A DNA stretch of 64,000 nt from Paludibacteraceae bacterium (GCA_905233255.1 CAJOCN010000002.1:30785-94784); one strand, 5' to 3'. Positions 34,363-42,917 are shown, counted from the stretch's first letter. A program made the numbers and translations. The notes: generated by a model not told the origin, from the letters alone.

Positions 34363-35099
34363 AACAGCAATTTACTTAATACGAGGTCGAGGAAAAGGAT
34401 CATAATGTTACTATTGACTACGGCATTCGTACTCGCCCGACCGACATCCAGCGCACCGCCACGGACATTATACCCGTAGTAACTCGCCATGCTGGTGATC
34501 ACGAACGCGAACACCAGACTCTTGATGATGCCGTACCACACATAATAGGGGTTGAACGCGTACTGCACGCCCACCAGATAGTCGTGTATGGTGATAATGT
34601 CCGTGAACGCACCTACCGCCCATCCGCCGAGCAGACCCACCGCCGTGGAGATGATGACGAGCATCGGCATCATCGTCACGAACGCCAATATCTTCGGCAA
34701 AATCAGGTAATTGGCGCTGTTCACACCCATGATCTCCATCGCGTCTATCTGCTCCGTGATACGCATCGTACCGATCTCCGAAGCGATGTTCGAACCCACT
34801 TTGCCTGCCAGAATCAGACACAGAATAGTGCTTGAGAACTCCAACAGCAGTGTCTCTCGCGTCAGCAGACCCACCGTGTAGGTCGGCAGTAACGGGTTCT
34901 CGGTGTTCGTCTTCGCCTGAATGGTCAGGATAGCACCGATAAACACGGAGATGATCAGCACGATTGGCAGACTCTGCAATCCCTGTTTCTCCAACTCGCG
35001 GCTGTATTGCCGCCAAAACATCCGCTGACGGTCGGGCATGCGTAACACCCGGCCCAGCAGCAGAAAATACTCACCTATATGTTGAAAAAATCGTAACAT
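34359..35099 (-). CDS. MlaE-family ABC permease
   Basis: 246 residues from ATG 35099, just after the esterase TAA. SLPIVLIISVFIGAILTIQA, TRETLLLEFSSTILCLILAG, GTMRITEQIDAMEIMGVNSA and ASYYGYNVRGGALDVGRAST are the MlaE signature blocks. Forms the inner-membrane channel of the Mla system with the adjacent ATPase. Confidence 0.92.
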   Translation of the reverse strand: MLRFFQHIGEYFLLLGRVLRMPDRQRMFWRQYSRELEKQGLQSLPIVLIISVFIGAILTIQAKTNTENPLLPTYTVGLLTRETLLLEFSSTILCLILAGKVGSNIASEIGTMRITEQIDAMEIMGVNSANYLILPKILAFVTMMPMLVIISTAVGLLGGWAVGAFTDIITIHDYLVGVQYAFNPYYVWYGIIKSLVFAFVITSMASYYGYNVRGGALDVGRASTNAVVNSNIMILFLDLVLSKLLL

Positions 35100-35100
35100 C

Positions 35101-36987
35101 TTATTTAACAATCGCGCCTTGCGCGTTATAAACCACGCCGTTGCGGATGATCAGCAGTACACCATCGCGGAGTATCTTTACTCCCTCCCTTGAGGGGAGG
35201 GTCGGGGAGAGGTTCTCAATTCCCTGTGTCGGCTCGAATGCTTGACCCTCGATCTTAACGCTCCTGAGACAGATATATTTGCTGTCCTTCACTTCTCCGA
35301 GGTCATGCCACGGCAGGATACGTACATGCAGCGTCTCGCCGGCGGGGATAGTCAGGGTGGGAGTAATATCAGCGTGCTCCACTACACGGTTGACCATGTG
35401 CTGTCTCTCGGCAATGGTCTTCACACCGGTGAAACCGTCACCGAACCCGGTGTTGATATGGTAGCACATGGTGGATGTACCGTCGGCTCCAATTGCTATC
35501 GAGATTTTGGTGATGCGGACTTCCATTGTAGCCGGTGCTGTAATGGCGAAATCCATATAGCGGCTCGCGTTCTCGTCAATCTCGCCTGCCGGCCATGGCG
35601 TTCTGGCGCTTCCGTCGGCGGAGTTATGGAAACGACCCAATGTCAAATCCGTCTCATCGCCGTCGGTGAAATAGTTCTTGCTACTGCTATTGTAATCGAT
35701 ATACGCCATGTTGTTCATTGAGAACGCTGCGCTGATCGGGCCTTCTACCACCGGCTCCGGCATCGGCTTGGCGTTCACTGTCCAAGTCGCGCTTACGGCA
35801 CTACCGCCTGCCAAAGAGATTACGTTCGCTGTTACGGGTATGGACAGACTGTTGTCGCCGAAAGTAACTACGACGGAGTCTTTGTTCTCGCCTTCGTTCT
35901 CATAAATAGCGCGCACGTAGATCTTTTGGAACAAGGTGCTGCCGGCGTAATCCACGGTAGCCGTCTTCGCGTAGTTCTCTTTGTCTGTCGAGATCGTCAG
36001 CGCGCCTGTCGCATGAAGCGATACGGTGCCGCTTGCGGGCTCCAGACCAAATCCGGTCAGCAGGAACTCTTTGTTCTGCGCTACGCCGCTGTAGGTCTCT
36101 CCGATAGTGATGGCGGACGGGTTGGCGGTGATGGAAGTCGGGATATTGATATGTTCTGCCAAAATACCGGCGTCTTTCAGCATCTGTGCCGCCTGGCGTG
36201 CAATCAGGTTGCCTCCCATCGCATTCGTGTGCGTGTTATCTCCGTTGCAGAAAAGGAGCTGCGTGCACTGTTCCTCGCCGTACTCCAGGTACATTTGGCG
36301 CGTCGCCTCCGTCAGGTCGATGAACGGCACGTTCTTCTCTGCCGCTACCACTTTCATGGCCTTCACATAACTCATCGTCGAGTCACCTGCCGGCAGACTC
36401 TGGTTCTCGTACAGCACGCCGTCCTCAATCTTGCTGAACTTGTCGCCCAAGTCGTGCTGACCGTTACGGCGGATGGTGTTGCCGTTGAAATATTTACGGC
36501 AGATGGGACCAACCAAAATCGGGTTGACGCCCAATGCCCGCGCCTCGTCGATAAACTTACGCAGGAACTCGCGGTAAGTCGTTTGCGGGTTCGTGCCGCG
36601 GGCGTCCGTCGGAGCCGGCAAACCCTTCGCCTGACAATATTCAGCGTACTCCAAGTTATCCATTCCGTTGGTCACGGTACCTTCGTCGTTGTGCGCAAAC
36701 TGAATAATGAGGTAATCGCCCTGGCTCATCTGGTTCTTCACGCTTGGCCAATAAGCGTCTCCGGTGTAGAAACCGCGGGTGTCGGCACCCGACTTGCCTC
36801 GGTTATTGACGGTCACGAAAGCGGGATCGAAGAATGAACCTAAGTACATTCCCCAGCCGCGCTTGTCGGTGGTGTTCTCATCGTATTCTGCCATCGTACT
36901 ATCACCGATGGTGTGCACCTTGATGGCACTCATAGCAACCGGCATTCCCATTACCGCTGCCATCAAAATAGCTAAAATCTTTTTCAC
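35101..36987 (-). CDS. Secreted SGNH esterase (rhamnogalacturonan acetylesterase-like)
   Basis: 628 residues, GTG start at 36987, signal peptide ILAILMAAVMGMPVAMSA. Catalytic domain: VHTIGDSTMAEYDENT (block I), VNNRGKSGADTRGF (block II), IQFAHNDEG (block III) and DNTHTNAMGGNLIA (Asp/His). A beta-rich C-terminal half follows. The tail is NLSPTLPSREG (a CGP copy) then VKILRDGVLLIIRNGVVYNA plus QGAIVK, the same short motif as the M6 protease. Likely deacetylates plant pectin or a similar glycan. First gene after the promoter at 37065-37095. Confidence 0.87.
   Translation of the reverse strand: MKKILAILMAAVMGMPVAMSAIKVHTIGDSTMAEYDENTTDKRGWGMYLGSFFDPAFVTVNNRGKSGADTRGFYTGDAYWPSVKNQMSQGDYLIIQFAHNDEGTVTNGMDNLEYAEYCQAKGLPAPTDARGTNPQTTYREFLRKFIDEARALGVNPILVGPICRKYFNGNTIRRNGQHDLGDKFSKIEDGVLYENQSLPAGDSTMSYVKAMKVVAAEKNVPFIDLTEATRQMYLEYGEEQCTQLLFCNGDNTHTNAMGGNLIARQAAQMLKDAGILAEHINIPTSITANPSAITIGETYSGVAQNKEFLLTGFGLEPASGTVSLHATGALTISTDKENYAKTATVDYAGSTLFQKIYVRAIYENEGENKDSVVVTFGDNSLSIPVTANVISLAGGSAVSATWTVNAKPMPEPVVEGPISAAFSMNNMAYIDYNSSSKNYFTDGDETDLTLGRFHNSADGSARTPWPAGEIDENASRYMDFAITAPATMEVRITKISIAIGADGTSTMCYHINTGFGDGFTGVKTIAERQHMVNRVVEHADITPTLTIPAGETLHVRILPWHDLGEVKDSKYICLRSVKIEGQAFEPTQGIENLSPTLPSREGVKILRDGVLLIIRNGVVYNAQGAIVK
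35180..35213 (-). repeat. CGP palindrome inside the esterase gene
   Basis: CTCCCTCCCTTGAGGGGAGG then GTCGGGGAGAGG. Encodes NLSPTLPSREG exactly at the junction between the barrel-like domain and the C-terminal motif. Confidence 0.9.
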
Positions 36988-37064
36988 GTTACTTTGAATA
37001 TGGTTTTTGTTATTTTTGGTGTTGTTCGGGTGTGTCTGTTATGAAATAAATCATAACGAGCGCA

Positions 37065-37095
37065 CAAAGTTACTGCTTTTTTTCGACATACGCAA
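37065..37095 (-). promoter_or_regulatory. Promoter of the esterase-mla-envelope run
   Basis: Minus strand TTGCGTATGTC, A-tract with GCAG, TAACTTTG (37072-37065); spacing 20. Leader about 70 nt. No other matching promoter was seen before 24.7 kb. Confidence 0.8.
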
Positions 37096-37144
37096 GCGTG
37101 CGCGCGTTTTTCTGCAAAAAAAACACTTTTTTGAAGCCGAAAAT

Positions 37145-37175
37145 TTGGATATATGAAAAATTTTGTGTATCTTTG
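37145..37175 (+). promoter_or_regulatory. Orphan promoter of a candidate small RNA
   Basis: TTGGATATATG, spacer, TATCTTTG (37168-37175); spacing 20, on the plus strand. No plus-strand gene lies downstream until 45 kb. Confidence 0.75.
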
Positions 37176-37245
37176 CAGTCGATTTCAAAACCATCCGCCT
37201 ATACATGGCGGATTCCCGAAATTCCCTTATTTTTTCCGAAAAATT

Positions 37246-37300
37246 AGTGCGTGATTAGTGCGTGATAAGTGCGAGATAAGTGCGTCGTAAGTGCGTCATT
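37246..37300 (+). repeat. 11-nt tandem array, five units
   Basis: AGTGCGTGATT, AGTGCGTGATA, AGTGCGAGATA, AGTGCGTCGTA, AGTGCGTCATT. Exact 11-nt period over 55 nt. The RNase gene at 58 kb holds a different 11-nt array. Confidence 0.93.
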
Positions 37301-37339
37301 TTCGGACTCATCACCACCTCATCGCCATCCCTCGCTAAC

Positions 37340-37368
37340 AAAAACAGCCCCGCATTGCTGCGGAGCTG
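37340..37368 (-). terminator. Terminator of the chitobiase-C-like gene
   Basis: On the minus strand CAGCTCCGCA, loop GCAA, TGCGGGGCTG, then TTTTT (37344-37340). Ten base pairs with one G-U. Confidence 0.85.
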
Positions 37369-37421
37369 CCTGTGTCTTGTATTTTGTCCCGTCTTCGGGA
37401 CAGACAACTTAGCGTCTATGC

Positions 37422-37445
37422 ATCGTGCATGGATGCACGATTTTT
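37422..37445 (+). terminator. Plus-strand terminator of the candidate RNA
   Basis: ATCGTGC (37422-37428) pairs with GCACGAT (37435-37441), followed by TTTTT. Confidence 0.78.
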
Positions 37446-37547
37446 ATAGCCGTACACCCAGTACGTTGTACTTCTTGCCGTCTTTCTCAATAACGATCAT
37501 TCCGTTCTCCAGCGACTTAACAGCCTTTGCCTCTACTAGCTTCGCTC
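37444..37547 (-). pseudogene. Frameshifted C-terminal tail of the chitobiase-C-like gene
   Basis: In the +1 frame relative to the preceding gene the minus strand reads AKLVEAKAVKSLENGMIVIE then KDGKKYNVLGVRL and TAA. This is the same C-terminal motif as in the M6 protease and the esterase. The shift occurs around GGCGAGGAGAGCGAAG (near 37541-37556); the main frame instead runs into GEESEASRGKGC and stops at 37517. Either a recent frameshift mutation, a base-call error, or recoding. Confidence 0.7.
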
Positions 37548-38734
37548 TCCTCGCCAAACCAGATTTTGATTTTCTGGATACGGATGTTGTTATCATTTGT
37601 AACCTTAACCATGTGCTCAACGTTCTTTTTGCGCGGGTAAATTTCAAATATTTGATCCGGTTTGCAACTGGTTACTTCCTCGCTGACAGCCGTTTCACCT
37701 TGATAAATATTGAACGTTACACTACCAGAACCATTCTCTACTCCCATGATTACGATACGGGCAATTGCGTTGTCTGCGAAAACAGGGAGTACCATATATG
37801 CATCCTTTTTGCCTAGCAAGATGTTATTGTTGGTATCATCATAGTAGTAACCATTGCCTGTCGGTCCGTACAGGCTAATGGTATAGTCTCCGGCGGTATA
37901 TTCATTAAGACCCGTAGTCTTTTGGTTATTTACCTGCAGAGGAATTTGCCATTCGGTATTATCGGAGAAATCTAAAGTTACATCCGGGCCATCTATAATA
38001 GTATAGCTGGCAGAAACAACCTCACTATCCTCCAAACCTTCTTTCATTGCCAAAGCTTTGATGGTGTGCTCGCCTACTTGATCCAGAACAATAGCATTAG
38101 TATAAACAGCAGATTCCGCTGTCGGATCTGTACCATTAACGGTATAATAGATAGTAGCGCCCTCCGTCTTGCAAGTAAGAGCAATGCTCTGGGTGCCTTC
38201 GTATGTACCTTCAGCCAAAGAGAATTTCGGATCAGCTACTTTGGTCGCCGGAGCAGGAGTATAGGTAACCTCAACCGATTTGCAGTAAATAGCTTTTTTG
38301 GCTTTGTCGGCTTTATATACTTTTACGATAATTTCTCCACTACCCGAACCTGTGAAGGTATAGTCAGTCGCAGTTGCGGAAACGGCTACGCTAGTTTCCT
38401 CACCACTTGTGAACGCTGTTCCGCCAACGGAAACGCTAACATTTGCGGAGACATCAGCAGCAGCGCTGGCATTAACAACTACTTTCGTGATAGTTCCTAA
38501 GATTGAACTTGTAGCAAGTTGAATGTAACCTACTGCGGCGTTACCAGTTCCATAATGGATACCTTTTGTATTGTCAAAGCTAGATTCGGTACCATCAGAT
38601 GTAACTGTCCACACTGCCTCGTCGTCAGCAGTACCAGAACCATTGCATGCTTTGGTGAAGGTCAGCGTGGATGTTTCTGCCATCATGCTGCCTGCAAAAA
38701 GCACGGCAGCGAAAAGAGAAAAAAGTTTTTTCAT
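37517..38734 (-). CDS. Secreted chitobiase/beta-hexosaminidase C-terminal domain protein, frameshifted
   Basis: 405 residues as read. Signal peptide KKLFSLFAAVLFAGSMMA, an N-terminal beta-sandwich (TSTLTFTKACNGSGTADDEA), a CHB_HEX_C-type domain at about residues 165-245 (VADPKFSLAEGTYEGTQSIA, ATIYYTVNGTDPTAES) and a second sandwich. Likely an extracellular, glycan-associated protein. The C-terminal export motif expected from its relatives is out of frame (37444-37547), so the protein as encoded may not be sorted. Lower G+C and a more AT-rich leader than its neighbours; own promoter and terminator. Confidence 0.8.
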   Translation of the reverse strand: MKKLFSLFAAVLFAGSMMAETSTLTFTKACNGSGTADDEAVWTVTSDGTESSFDNTKGIHYGTGNAAVGYIQLATSSILGTITKVVVNASAAADVSANVSVSVGGTAFTSGEETSVAVSATATDYTFTGSGSGEIIVKVYKADKAKKAIYCKSVEVTYTPAPATKVADPKFSLAEGTYEGTQSIALTCKTEGATIYYTVNGTDPTAESAVYTNAIVLDQVGEHTIKALAMKEGLEDSEVVSASYTIIDGPDVTLDFSDNTEWQIPLQVNNQKTTGLNEYTAGDYTISLYGPTGNGYYYDDTNNNILLGKKDAYMVLPVFADNAIARIVIMGVENGSGSVTFNIYQGETAVSEEVTSCKPDQIFEIYPRKKNVEHMVKVTNDNNIRIQKIKIWFGEESEASRGKGC

Positions 38735-38905
38735 AATGTTAATGTTTTTAGTTGTTATATAAATGTTAACTGGTTGATTATAAGCACTATAAAAAGAAGA
38801 ATAGGTTTGCCCCTATTCTCTTATCCGTTCACACTAATAGCCGTAGTATTGGCACCGAAAGTCTGCATCAGGAAAAAGTCCGATGCTATAATATAACTAT
38901 ATCCG
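38735..38905 (-). promoter_or_regulatory. 170-nt leader with a terminator-like hairpin
   Basis: Between the promoter at 38910-38940 and ATG 38734. Contains AGAATAGG (minus strand), loop GGCAAA, CCTATTCT (38819-38798), then TCTTTTT, which resembles an attenuator. No known riboswitch recognised. Confidence 0.5.
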
Positions 38906-38909
38906 AGTG

Positions 38910-38940
38910 CAAAGGTACTGCTTTTTTTTGATATGTGCAA
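38910..38940 (-). promoter_or_regulatory. Promoter of the chitobiase-C-like gene
   Basis: Minus strand TTGCACATATC, A-tract with GCAG, TACCTTTG (38917-38910); spacing 20. Confidence 0.82.
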
Positions 38941-38979
38941 GTAAAAAGTGTTTTTTTTCTTAAATCATGCCAATATATT

Positions 38980-39963
38980 TTATTTTTTGTGTGCGACAAT
39001 GAAAAGTTGGGTGGAGTTGAATATATTCTGCCAGATGATATATGCAGCAGCGCCGAGAGAAGACATTGGATCCAGGAAAGTGTTCGCCATCCAAACACCG
39101 AGAGAAGTGTTCTTCTGACCAAACGCTTGTCCGGCAGTGATAGACGAGACTCCCGCCATCGTTTTAGGCGCTGCCGCAGGGTTGATCAGAACGTCCTGAT
39201 AGTCCGTCCCTTTGCTCGGCGCAGGAAGGTAATAACCGATCAGTTTGCCGAGCCCGAACTGAATCAAGCAGACAAAGAAAGAACATACTAATAAAATGAG
39301 TATATTTGAAATTTGATATTTGAAATTTGAAATGGTAGTCTCCGTTACCACGGACGAGAGAACGACAATCGAAGCCACCCACAGATAGAAGGGAACGACC
39401 GCAATCTTTGTAGGCAGTACGAACTCCTTTTTCGTCCGCCATTTGTACGCGAGGCGCACCAGCCATGCGGCAAAGAAGGGCACCAATAGGAGCGGTGCCA
39501 CGCGGCTGAGGATAAGCAGAAAAGCAGGCCAGAAACTCATGCCGGCAACCGGATTTATCAGCGGGAAAGTGGCGGGTACGATGATCGCCGTAGAGAAATT
39601 GGAGAGCAGCGTAAACGTGGTGAGGTTCTGGATCGAACCGCCTAACTTACCGGCGATGATCGGCGCTGCCGTTGCCGTGGGCATGATAAAACACATGAGC
39701 AAGCCCTGCGCCAGAACTGTATTGTCCGTCAGGTATAAAATACCTGCGTAAGAGGCAAAAGCGAAGAGAAGCTGGGTGCCCAGTACGACCCAATGCCACT
39801 TGTGAAGACGCAGATCAAGCGGGTTGACCTTACAGAACGTGAAGAAAAGCATAAAGAAAATCAGCCAGGGAAGCGTGGGCTTCAGTGGCAGAAAGATCTT
39901 ATATCCTACTGCTCCGATGACCATCGAGAGCCAGAGGGCGTTACTATCAAAGAATTTTTTCAT
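38980..39963 (-). CDS. SBF/bile-acid:sodium symporter family transporter
   Basis: 327 residues, about ten membrane segments. WLIFFMLFFTFCKVNPLDLR, LLMCFIMPTATAAPIIAGKL and the C-terminal AGVSSITAGQAFGQKNTSLG place it in the BASS/SBF-like superfamily. Substrate unknown. Residues about 210-220 (TISNFKYQISN) are encoded by an AATTTGA 7-nt array between two membrane segments. Last gene of the gldD run, 27 nt after dus. Confidence 0.83.
   Translation of the reverse strand: MKKFFDSNALWLSMVIGAVGYKIFLPLKPTLPWLIFFMLFFTFCKVNPLDLRLHKWHWVVLGTQLLFAFASYAGILYLTDNTVLAQGLLMCFIMPTATAAPIIAGKLGGSIQNLTTFTLLSNFSTAIIVPATFPLINPVAGMSFWPAFLLILSRVAPLLLVPFFAAWLVRLAYKWRTKKEFVLPTKIAVVPFYLWVASIVVLSSVVTETTISNFKYQISNILILLVCSFFVCLIQFGLGKLIGYYLPAPSKGTDYQDVLINPAAAPKTMAGVSSITAGQAFGQKNTSLGVWMANTFLDPMSSLGAAAYIIWQNIFNSTQLFIVAHKK
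39303..39332 (-). repeat. 7-nt array (AATTTGA) inside the SBF transporter gene
   Basis: TATTTGA, AATTTGA, TATTTGA, AATTTGA. Encodes TISNFKYQISN, almost the same peptide as in the GT2 gene at 14795. Confidence 0.9.
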
Positions 39964-39990
39964 TGTTGTTATCTGGTAGATCTACTTTAA

Positions 39991-40980
39991 CTAGTATAAC
40001 TGGTTTATCTGGTTGTCACCCCATTGGGCGACGATGGAATCCATAATGGCGAAGACCTCTTCAACAGTGTCGGCGCGGAGAAGGGCGATGCGGGTCTGCT
40101 TGAAATCTGCGAGCCCCTTGAAAACCGGCGAAGCCGCAAAATGTCTGCGGGAATGGATGATCCCCTTCCGCTCGTCGTTGCCGCACCACTGGATGGAGGC
40201 AAGGACATGCTCTTTGAGCACATTTACCTTTTCTTCCATTGACCGCGGTGCGGGCAGTTCTTTCATTTCGGCGAAGAGCCATGGTGCGCCGAAGGTGGCT
40301 CTGCCGATCATGATGGCGTCCACGCCGTAGCGGTCGAAACACTCTTGTGCGCGAGCGGGCGTGCACACATCCCCGTTACCTATAATAGGTATGTGCATGC
40401 GCGGGTTGTTCTTCACCTCGCCGATCAGCGTCCAGTCCGCCTCGCCGCGGTACATCTGCGAGCGTGTGCGGCCGTGGATGGCCAGTTCTTGAATACCGCA
40501 GTCTTGCAACCGCTCGGCGAGATCGACGATGAACGGCGTGCCGTCGCTCAGGTATAACGACGGTTCATCCCAGCCGAGGCGGGTTTTGGCGGTGACGGGC
40601 GTATGCACGGCGTTGACCACCGCGCGGGTGATCTCTAACATCTTCGGCACATCGCGCAGCAGTCCTGCCCCGGCACCTTTGCCGGCTACTTTCTTTACCG
40701 GGCAGCCGAAATTGATATCAATGAAATCGGGGTGCGCCTCTTCGACGATCCGTGCGGCGTCCGCCATGGCTTCGGGTTCGCGTCCGTAGATCTGTATCGC
40801 CACGGGGCGCTCGGCATCGGAGATCGTCAGTTTGCGGGTGGTGGAGGCTATGTCGCGCACCAGTGCATCGGCATTGACGAACTCCGTATAGACGCGATCT
40901 GCGCCGTAACGCTTGCACAGCGCCCTGAAGGCAGGGTCCGTCACATCCTCCATGGGAGCCAGATAGAGTTTATTTGCCAT
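39991..40980 (-). CDS. dus: tRNA-dihydrouridine synthase
   Basis: 329 residues, FMN-dependent TIM barrel: LYLAPMEDVTDPAFRALCKR, TEFVNADALVRD, FINFGCPVKKVAGKGAGAGL-type block (here DINFGCPVKKVAGKGAGAGL) with the catalytic Cys, and IPIIGNGDVCTPARAQE. Reduces uridines in the tRNA D-loop. DusB-like by overall pattern. Overlaps the pgpH-like gene by 11 nt. Confidence 0.93.
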   Translation of the reverse strand: MANKLYLAPMEDVTDPAFRALCKRYGADRVYTEFVNADALVRDIASTTRKLTISDAERPVAIQIYGREPEAMADAARIVEEAHPDFIDINFGCPVKKVAGKGAGAGLLRDVPKMLEITRAVVNAVHTPVTAKTRLGWDEPSLYLSDGTPFIVDLAERLQDCGIQELAIHGRTRSQMYRGEADWTLIGEVKNNPRMHIPIIGNGDVCTPARAQECFDRYGVDAIMIGRATFGAPWLFAEMKELPAPRSMEEKVNVLKEHVLASIQWCGNDERKGIIHSRRHFAASPVFKGLADFKQTRIALLRADTVEEVFAIMDSIVAQWGDNQINQLY

Positions 40981-42886
40981 TATTCAGCGTGGGATAAGAG
41001 ATGCGGTGATGGTTCATGGCGGTGAGGCGCGAGACAAAGACAAGCCGTATGTCCTCTACATCCTTGAAGGAGAGAGGGGTCTCAGCGAACTGACCGTCCG
41101 CAATCTGGGTGTCGATCATCTGGTTGACCGCCTTGGTGATAGATGCCTCGGAGTAATCGGTCAGACTGCGTGAACGCGCCTCGATAGCATCCGCCATCAT
41201 CAGGATAGCACCCTCCTTCGTGGTGGGTTTGGAACCCGGGTAGCGGAAGAGCGATTGATCCACATTCTCGTCCGGGTGTGCGTTGCAGTACGTGTTGTAG
41301 AAATAGCGCACAAGCGAAGTGCCATGGTGGGTGGTGATGAAATTGATGATGACCTCGGGCAGATGGTTCCTGCGGGCAATCTTCTCTCCCTCCGCTACGT
41401 GCGAAATAACCACCTGTGCCGCGTCACGCGGATCCATCTTCAGGAGCGGGTTCTCGGTGTCATTCTGGTTCTCCGTGAAGTATAGCGGGTCGGTGATTTT
41501 GCCGATATCATGATAGAGCGCTCCGGTGCGCACGAGCAGCGCGTTGGCGCCGATGGCTTTCGCCGCTTCGGCAGCGAGGTTGGAGACTTGCATGGAGTGC
41601 TGGAACGTACCCGGCGCACGCTCTGCGAGGGTATGCAGCAGGTCCGAGTTGAGATCCGTGAGTTCCACCAGCGTGATAGAGGAGATGAAACGGAAGAGTT
41701 TCTCGAACGTATAAATCAGTCCGTAGCAGCCGATGGTCAGCAGCGCGCAGATTACGAAATAGAGGTACATCCACGGATCAAGCGCCGACCACGCACCCGC
41801 TTGGGCAAAAGTGATGGCGGTATAGGAAACCGTCTGCGCCAGCAGGATCCAACCGGCGGTCTGAACGAGCTGCGCACGGCGGGTCATGTCATTGAGGGAC
41901 GAGATAGCCACCATACCTACGACAATCTGGATAAAGAAGAACTCCACCGGCGCCGGCACCACAATGGAGGTGATCAGGATCGTCGTGAAATGCAGGAAAA
42001 GGGCGGTGCGGGAGTCAAAGAACACGCGCGTTAATATAGGTACCCACGCGAAGGGAATCAGATAGACCGAGAGCCCGAATCGCAGCGCCAGACAGGCTAA
42101 CGCAATGACGATGAACATCTGGAGACAGAAGAACGAAACGGTGGCTGTCGAACGCAGGTACTGACGGCGGAAGACATACAGGTAAATGACGAAAAGACAG
42201 AGGAATAGGAGCACCAGAATCGTCTCGCCCATGATGGAGATCGTGCGTTGCTTGGTGCCCAGCGACTCGTCGTCATATGCCTTGCGGAGAGAGATCAGAA
42301 TCTGGTATTTATTGGCGGTCACGATATCTCCGCGGTCGATGATCTTCTCGCCCTTCTGGACGAGTCCCTGGGTCGGAGAAAGGGTGGCTAAGAGCTTGGT
42401 CCGCATAGATGAGGTGAGGGCGGTGTCGAGCTCCAGGTTCATCGCACAGTCGTAACCGAAATGTTCGTAAGCGGACTTAGGCGTATAGACCTCGGAGAGC
42501 GGATAGATCTTGGAGGTACGGCCGTTGATGACCGAGATGCGGCTGAAATGCTCTGCGTCCAGCCACTCCCTGTCCTGCAGCGACATCACCAGTACCTGTC
42601 TCTGCGCGCCGCGGATAAATTTATAACTGGGCACAAACGTAGAGAGAAGTTGGGCCTGCTCCCGCTGCAGCTGCTCGTCGGTCTTGTAGATCGGGAAGTC
42701 AAAATCGGCAGTGAGAGCGTTGTACCCCCACGGTTTCTCCAGTTCAAAATGGTAGCGGAAAGCATTGCTGTACCGCGGGAAAATGAGCACAATGATGGCT
42801 GCCAGAATAACAAAGAGGCTCAGCCGGAAGATGGTTTTGGCATTCTCGGTCTGCGGGATTTTAGATTTCAGTTGATCGATATTCAT
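40970..42886 (-). CDS. 7TM-HD domain phosphohydrolase (PgpH-like)
   Basis: 638 residues: N-terminal membrane anchor (IFRLSLFVILAAIIVLIFPR), extracytoplasmic domain to about residue 210, seven membrane segments, and a C-terminal HD domain (GALYHDIGKITDPLYF, VISHVAEGEKIARR, FITTHHGTSLVRYFY). PgpH proteins in Firmicutes hydrolyse cyclic-di-AMP. The HD metal ligands are intact. A short 8-nt array (42888-42917, TTATGTCG) separates it from the upstream fusion gene. Confidence 0.9.
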   Translation of the reverse strand: MNIDQLKSKIPQTENAKTIFRLSLFVILAAIIVLIFPRYSNAFRYHFELEKPWGYNALTADFDFPIYKTDEQLQREQAQLLSTFVPSYKFIRGAQRQVLVMSLQDREWLDAEHFSRISVINGRTSKIYPLSEVYTPKSAYEHFGYDCAMNLELDTALTSSMRTKLLATLSPTQGLVQKGEKIIDRGDIVTANKYQILISLRKAYDDESLGTKQRTISIMGETILVLLFLCLFVIYLYVFRRQYLRSTATVSFFCLQMFIVIALACLALRFGLSVYLIPFAWVPILTRVFFDSRTALFLHFTTILITSIVVPAPVEFFFIQIVVGMVAISSLNDMTRRAQLVQTAGWILLAQTVSYTAITFAQAGAWSALDPWMYLYFVICALLTIGCYGLIYTFEKLFRFISSITLVELTDLNSDLLHTLAERAPGTFQHSMQVSNLAAEAAKAIGANALLVRTGALYHDIGKITDPLYFTENQNDTENPLLKMDPRDAAQVVISHVAEGEKIARRNHLPEVIINFITTHHGTSLVRYFYNTYCNAHPDENVDQSLFRYPGSKPTTKEGAILMMADAIEARSRSLTDYSEASITKAVNQMIDTQIADGQFAETPLSFKDVEDIRLVFVSRLTAMNHHRISYPTLNNGK

Positions 42887-42887
42887 G

Positions 42888-42917
42888 TTGTTATGTCGTT
42901 ATATCGTTATGTCGTCA
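42888..42917 (-). repeat. 8-nt array (TTATGTCG)
   Basis: TTATGTCG, TTATATCG, TTATGTCG, TC. It fills the gap between the fusion gene and the pgpH-like gene. Confidence 0.8.

Larger units (their letters stand above)
37181..37445 (+). ncRNA. Candidate small RNA with an 11-nt repeat
   Basis: Transcript predicted from the promoter at 37145-37175 to the terminator at 37422-37445, about 265 nt, with no plausible plus-strand coding sequence. Elements in order: hairpin ATCCGCC (37193-37199) / GGCGGAT (37207-37213); five 11-nt direct repeats; a 10-bp stem at 37345-37368; hairpin GTCCCG-TCTTC-CGGGAC near 37386-37401; terminator. Its last 100 nt are antisense to the 3' end of the convergent chitobiase-C-like gene. 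No known RNA family is recognised. Confidence 0.5.

Noticed and set aside
35101-35111. Overlap of mlaE with the esterase through a TTG start at 35111
   Set aside because: ATG 35099 begins just after the esterase stop and gives the normal MlaE N-terminus.
37280-37816. 178-codon plus-strand ORF
   Set aside because: It is antisense to the chitobiase-C-like gene, which has a signal peptide, promoter and recognised domain. The candidate RNA terminator also lies inside it.
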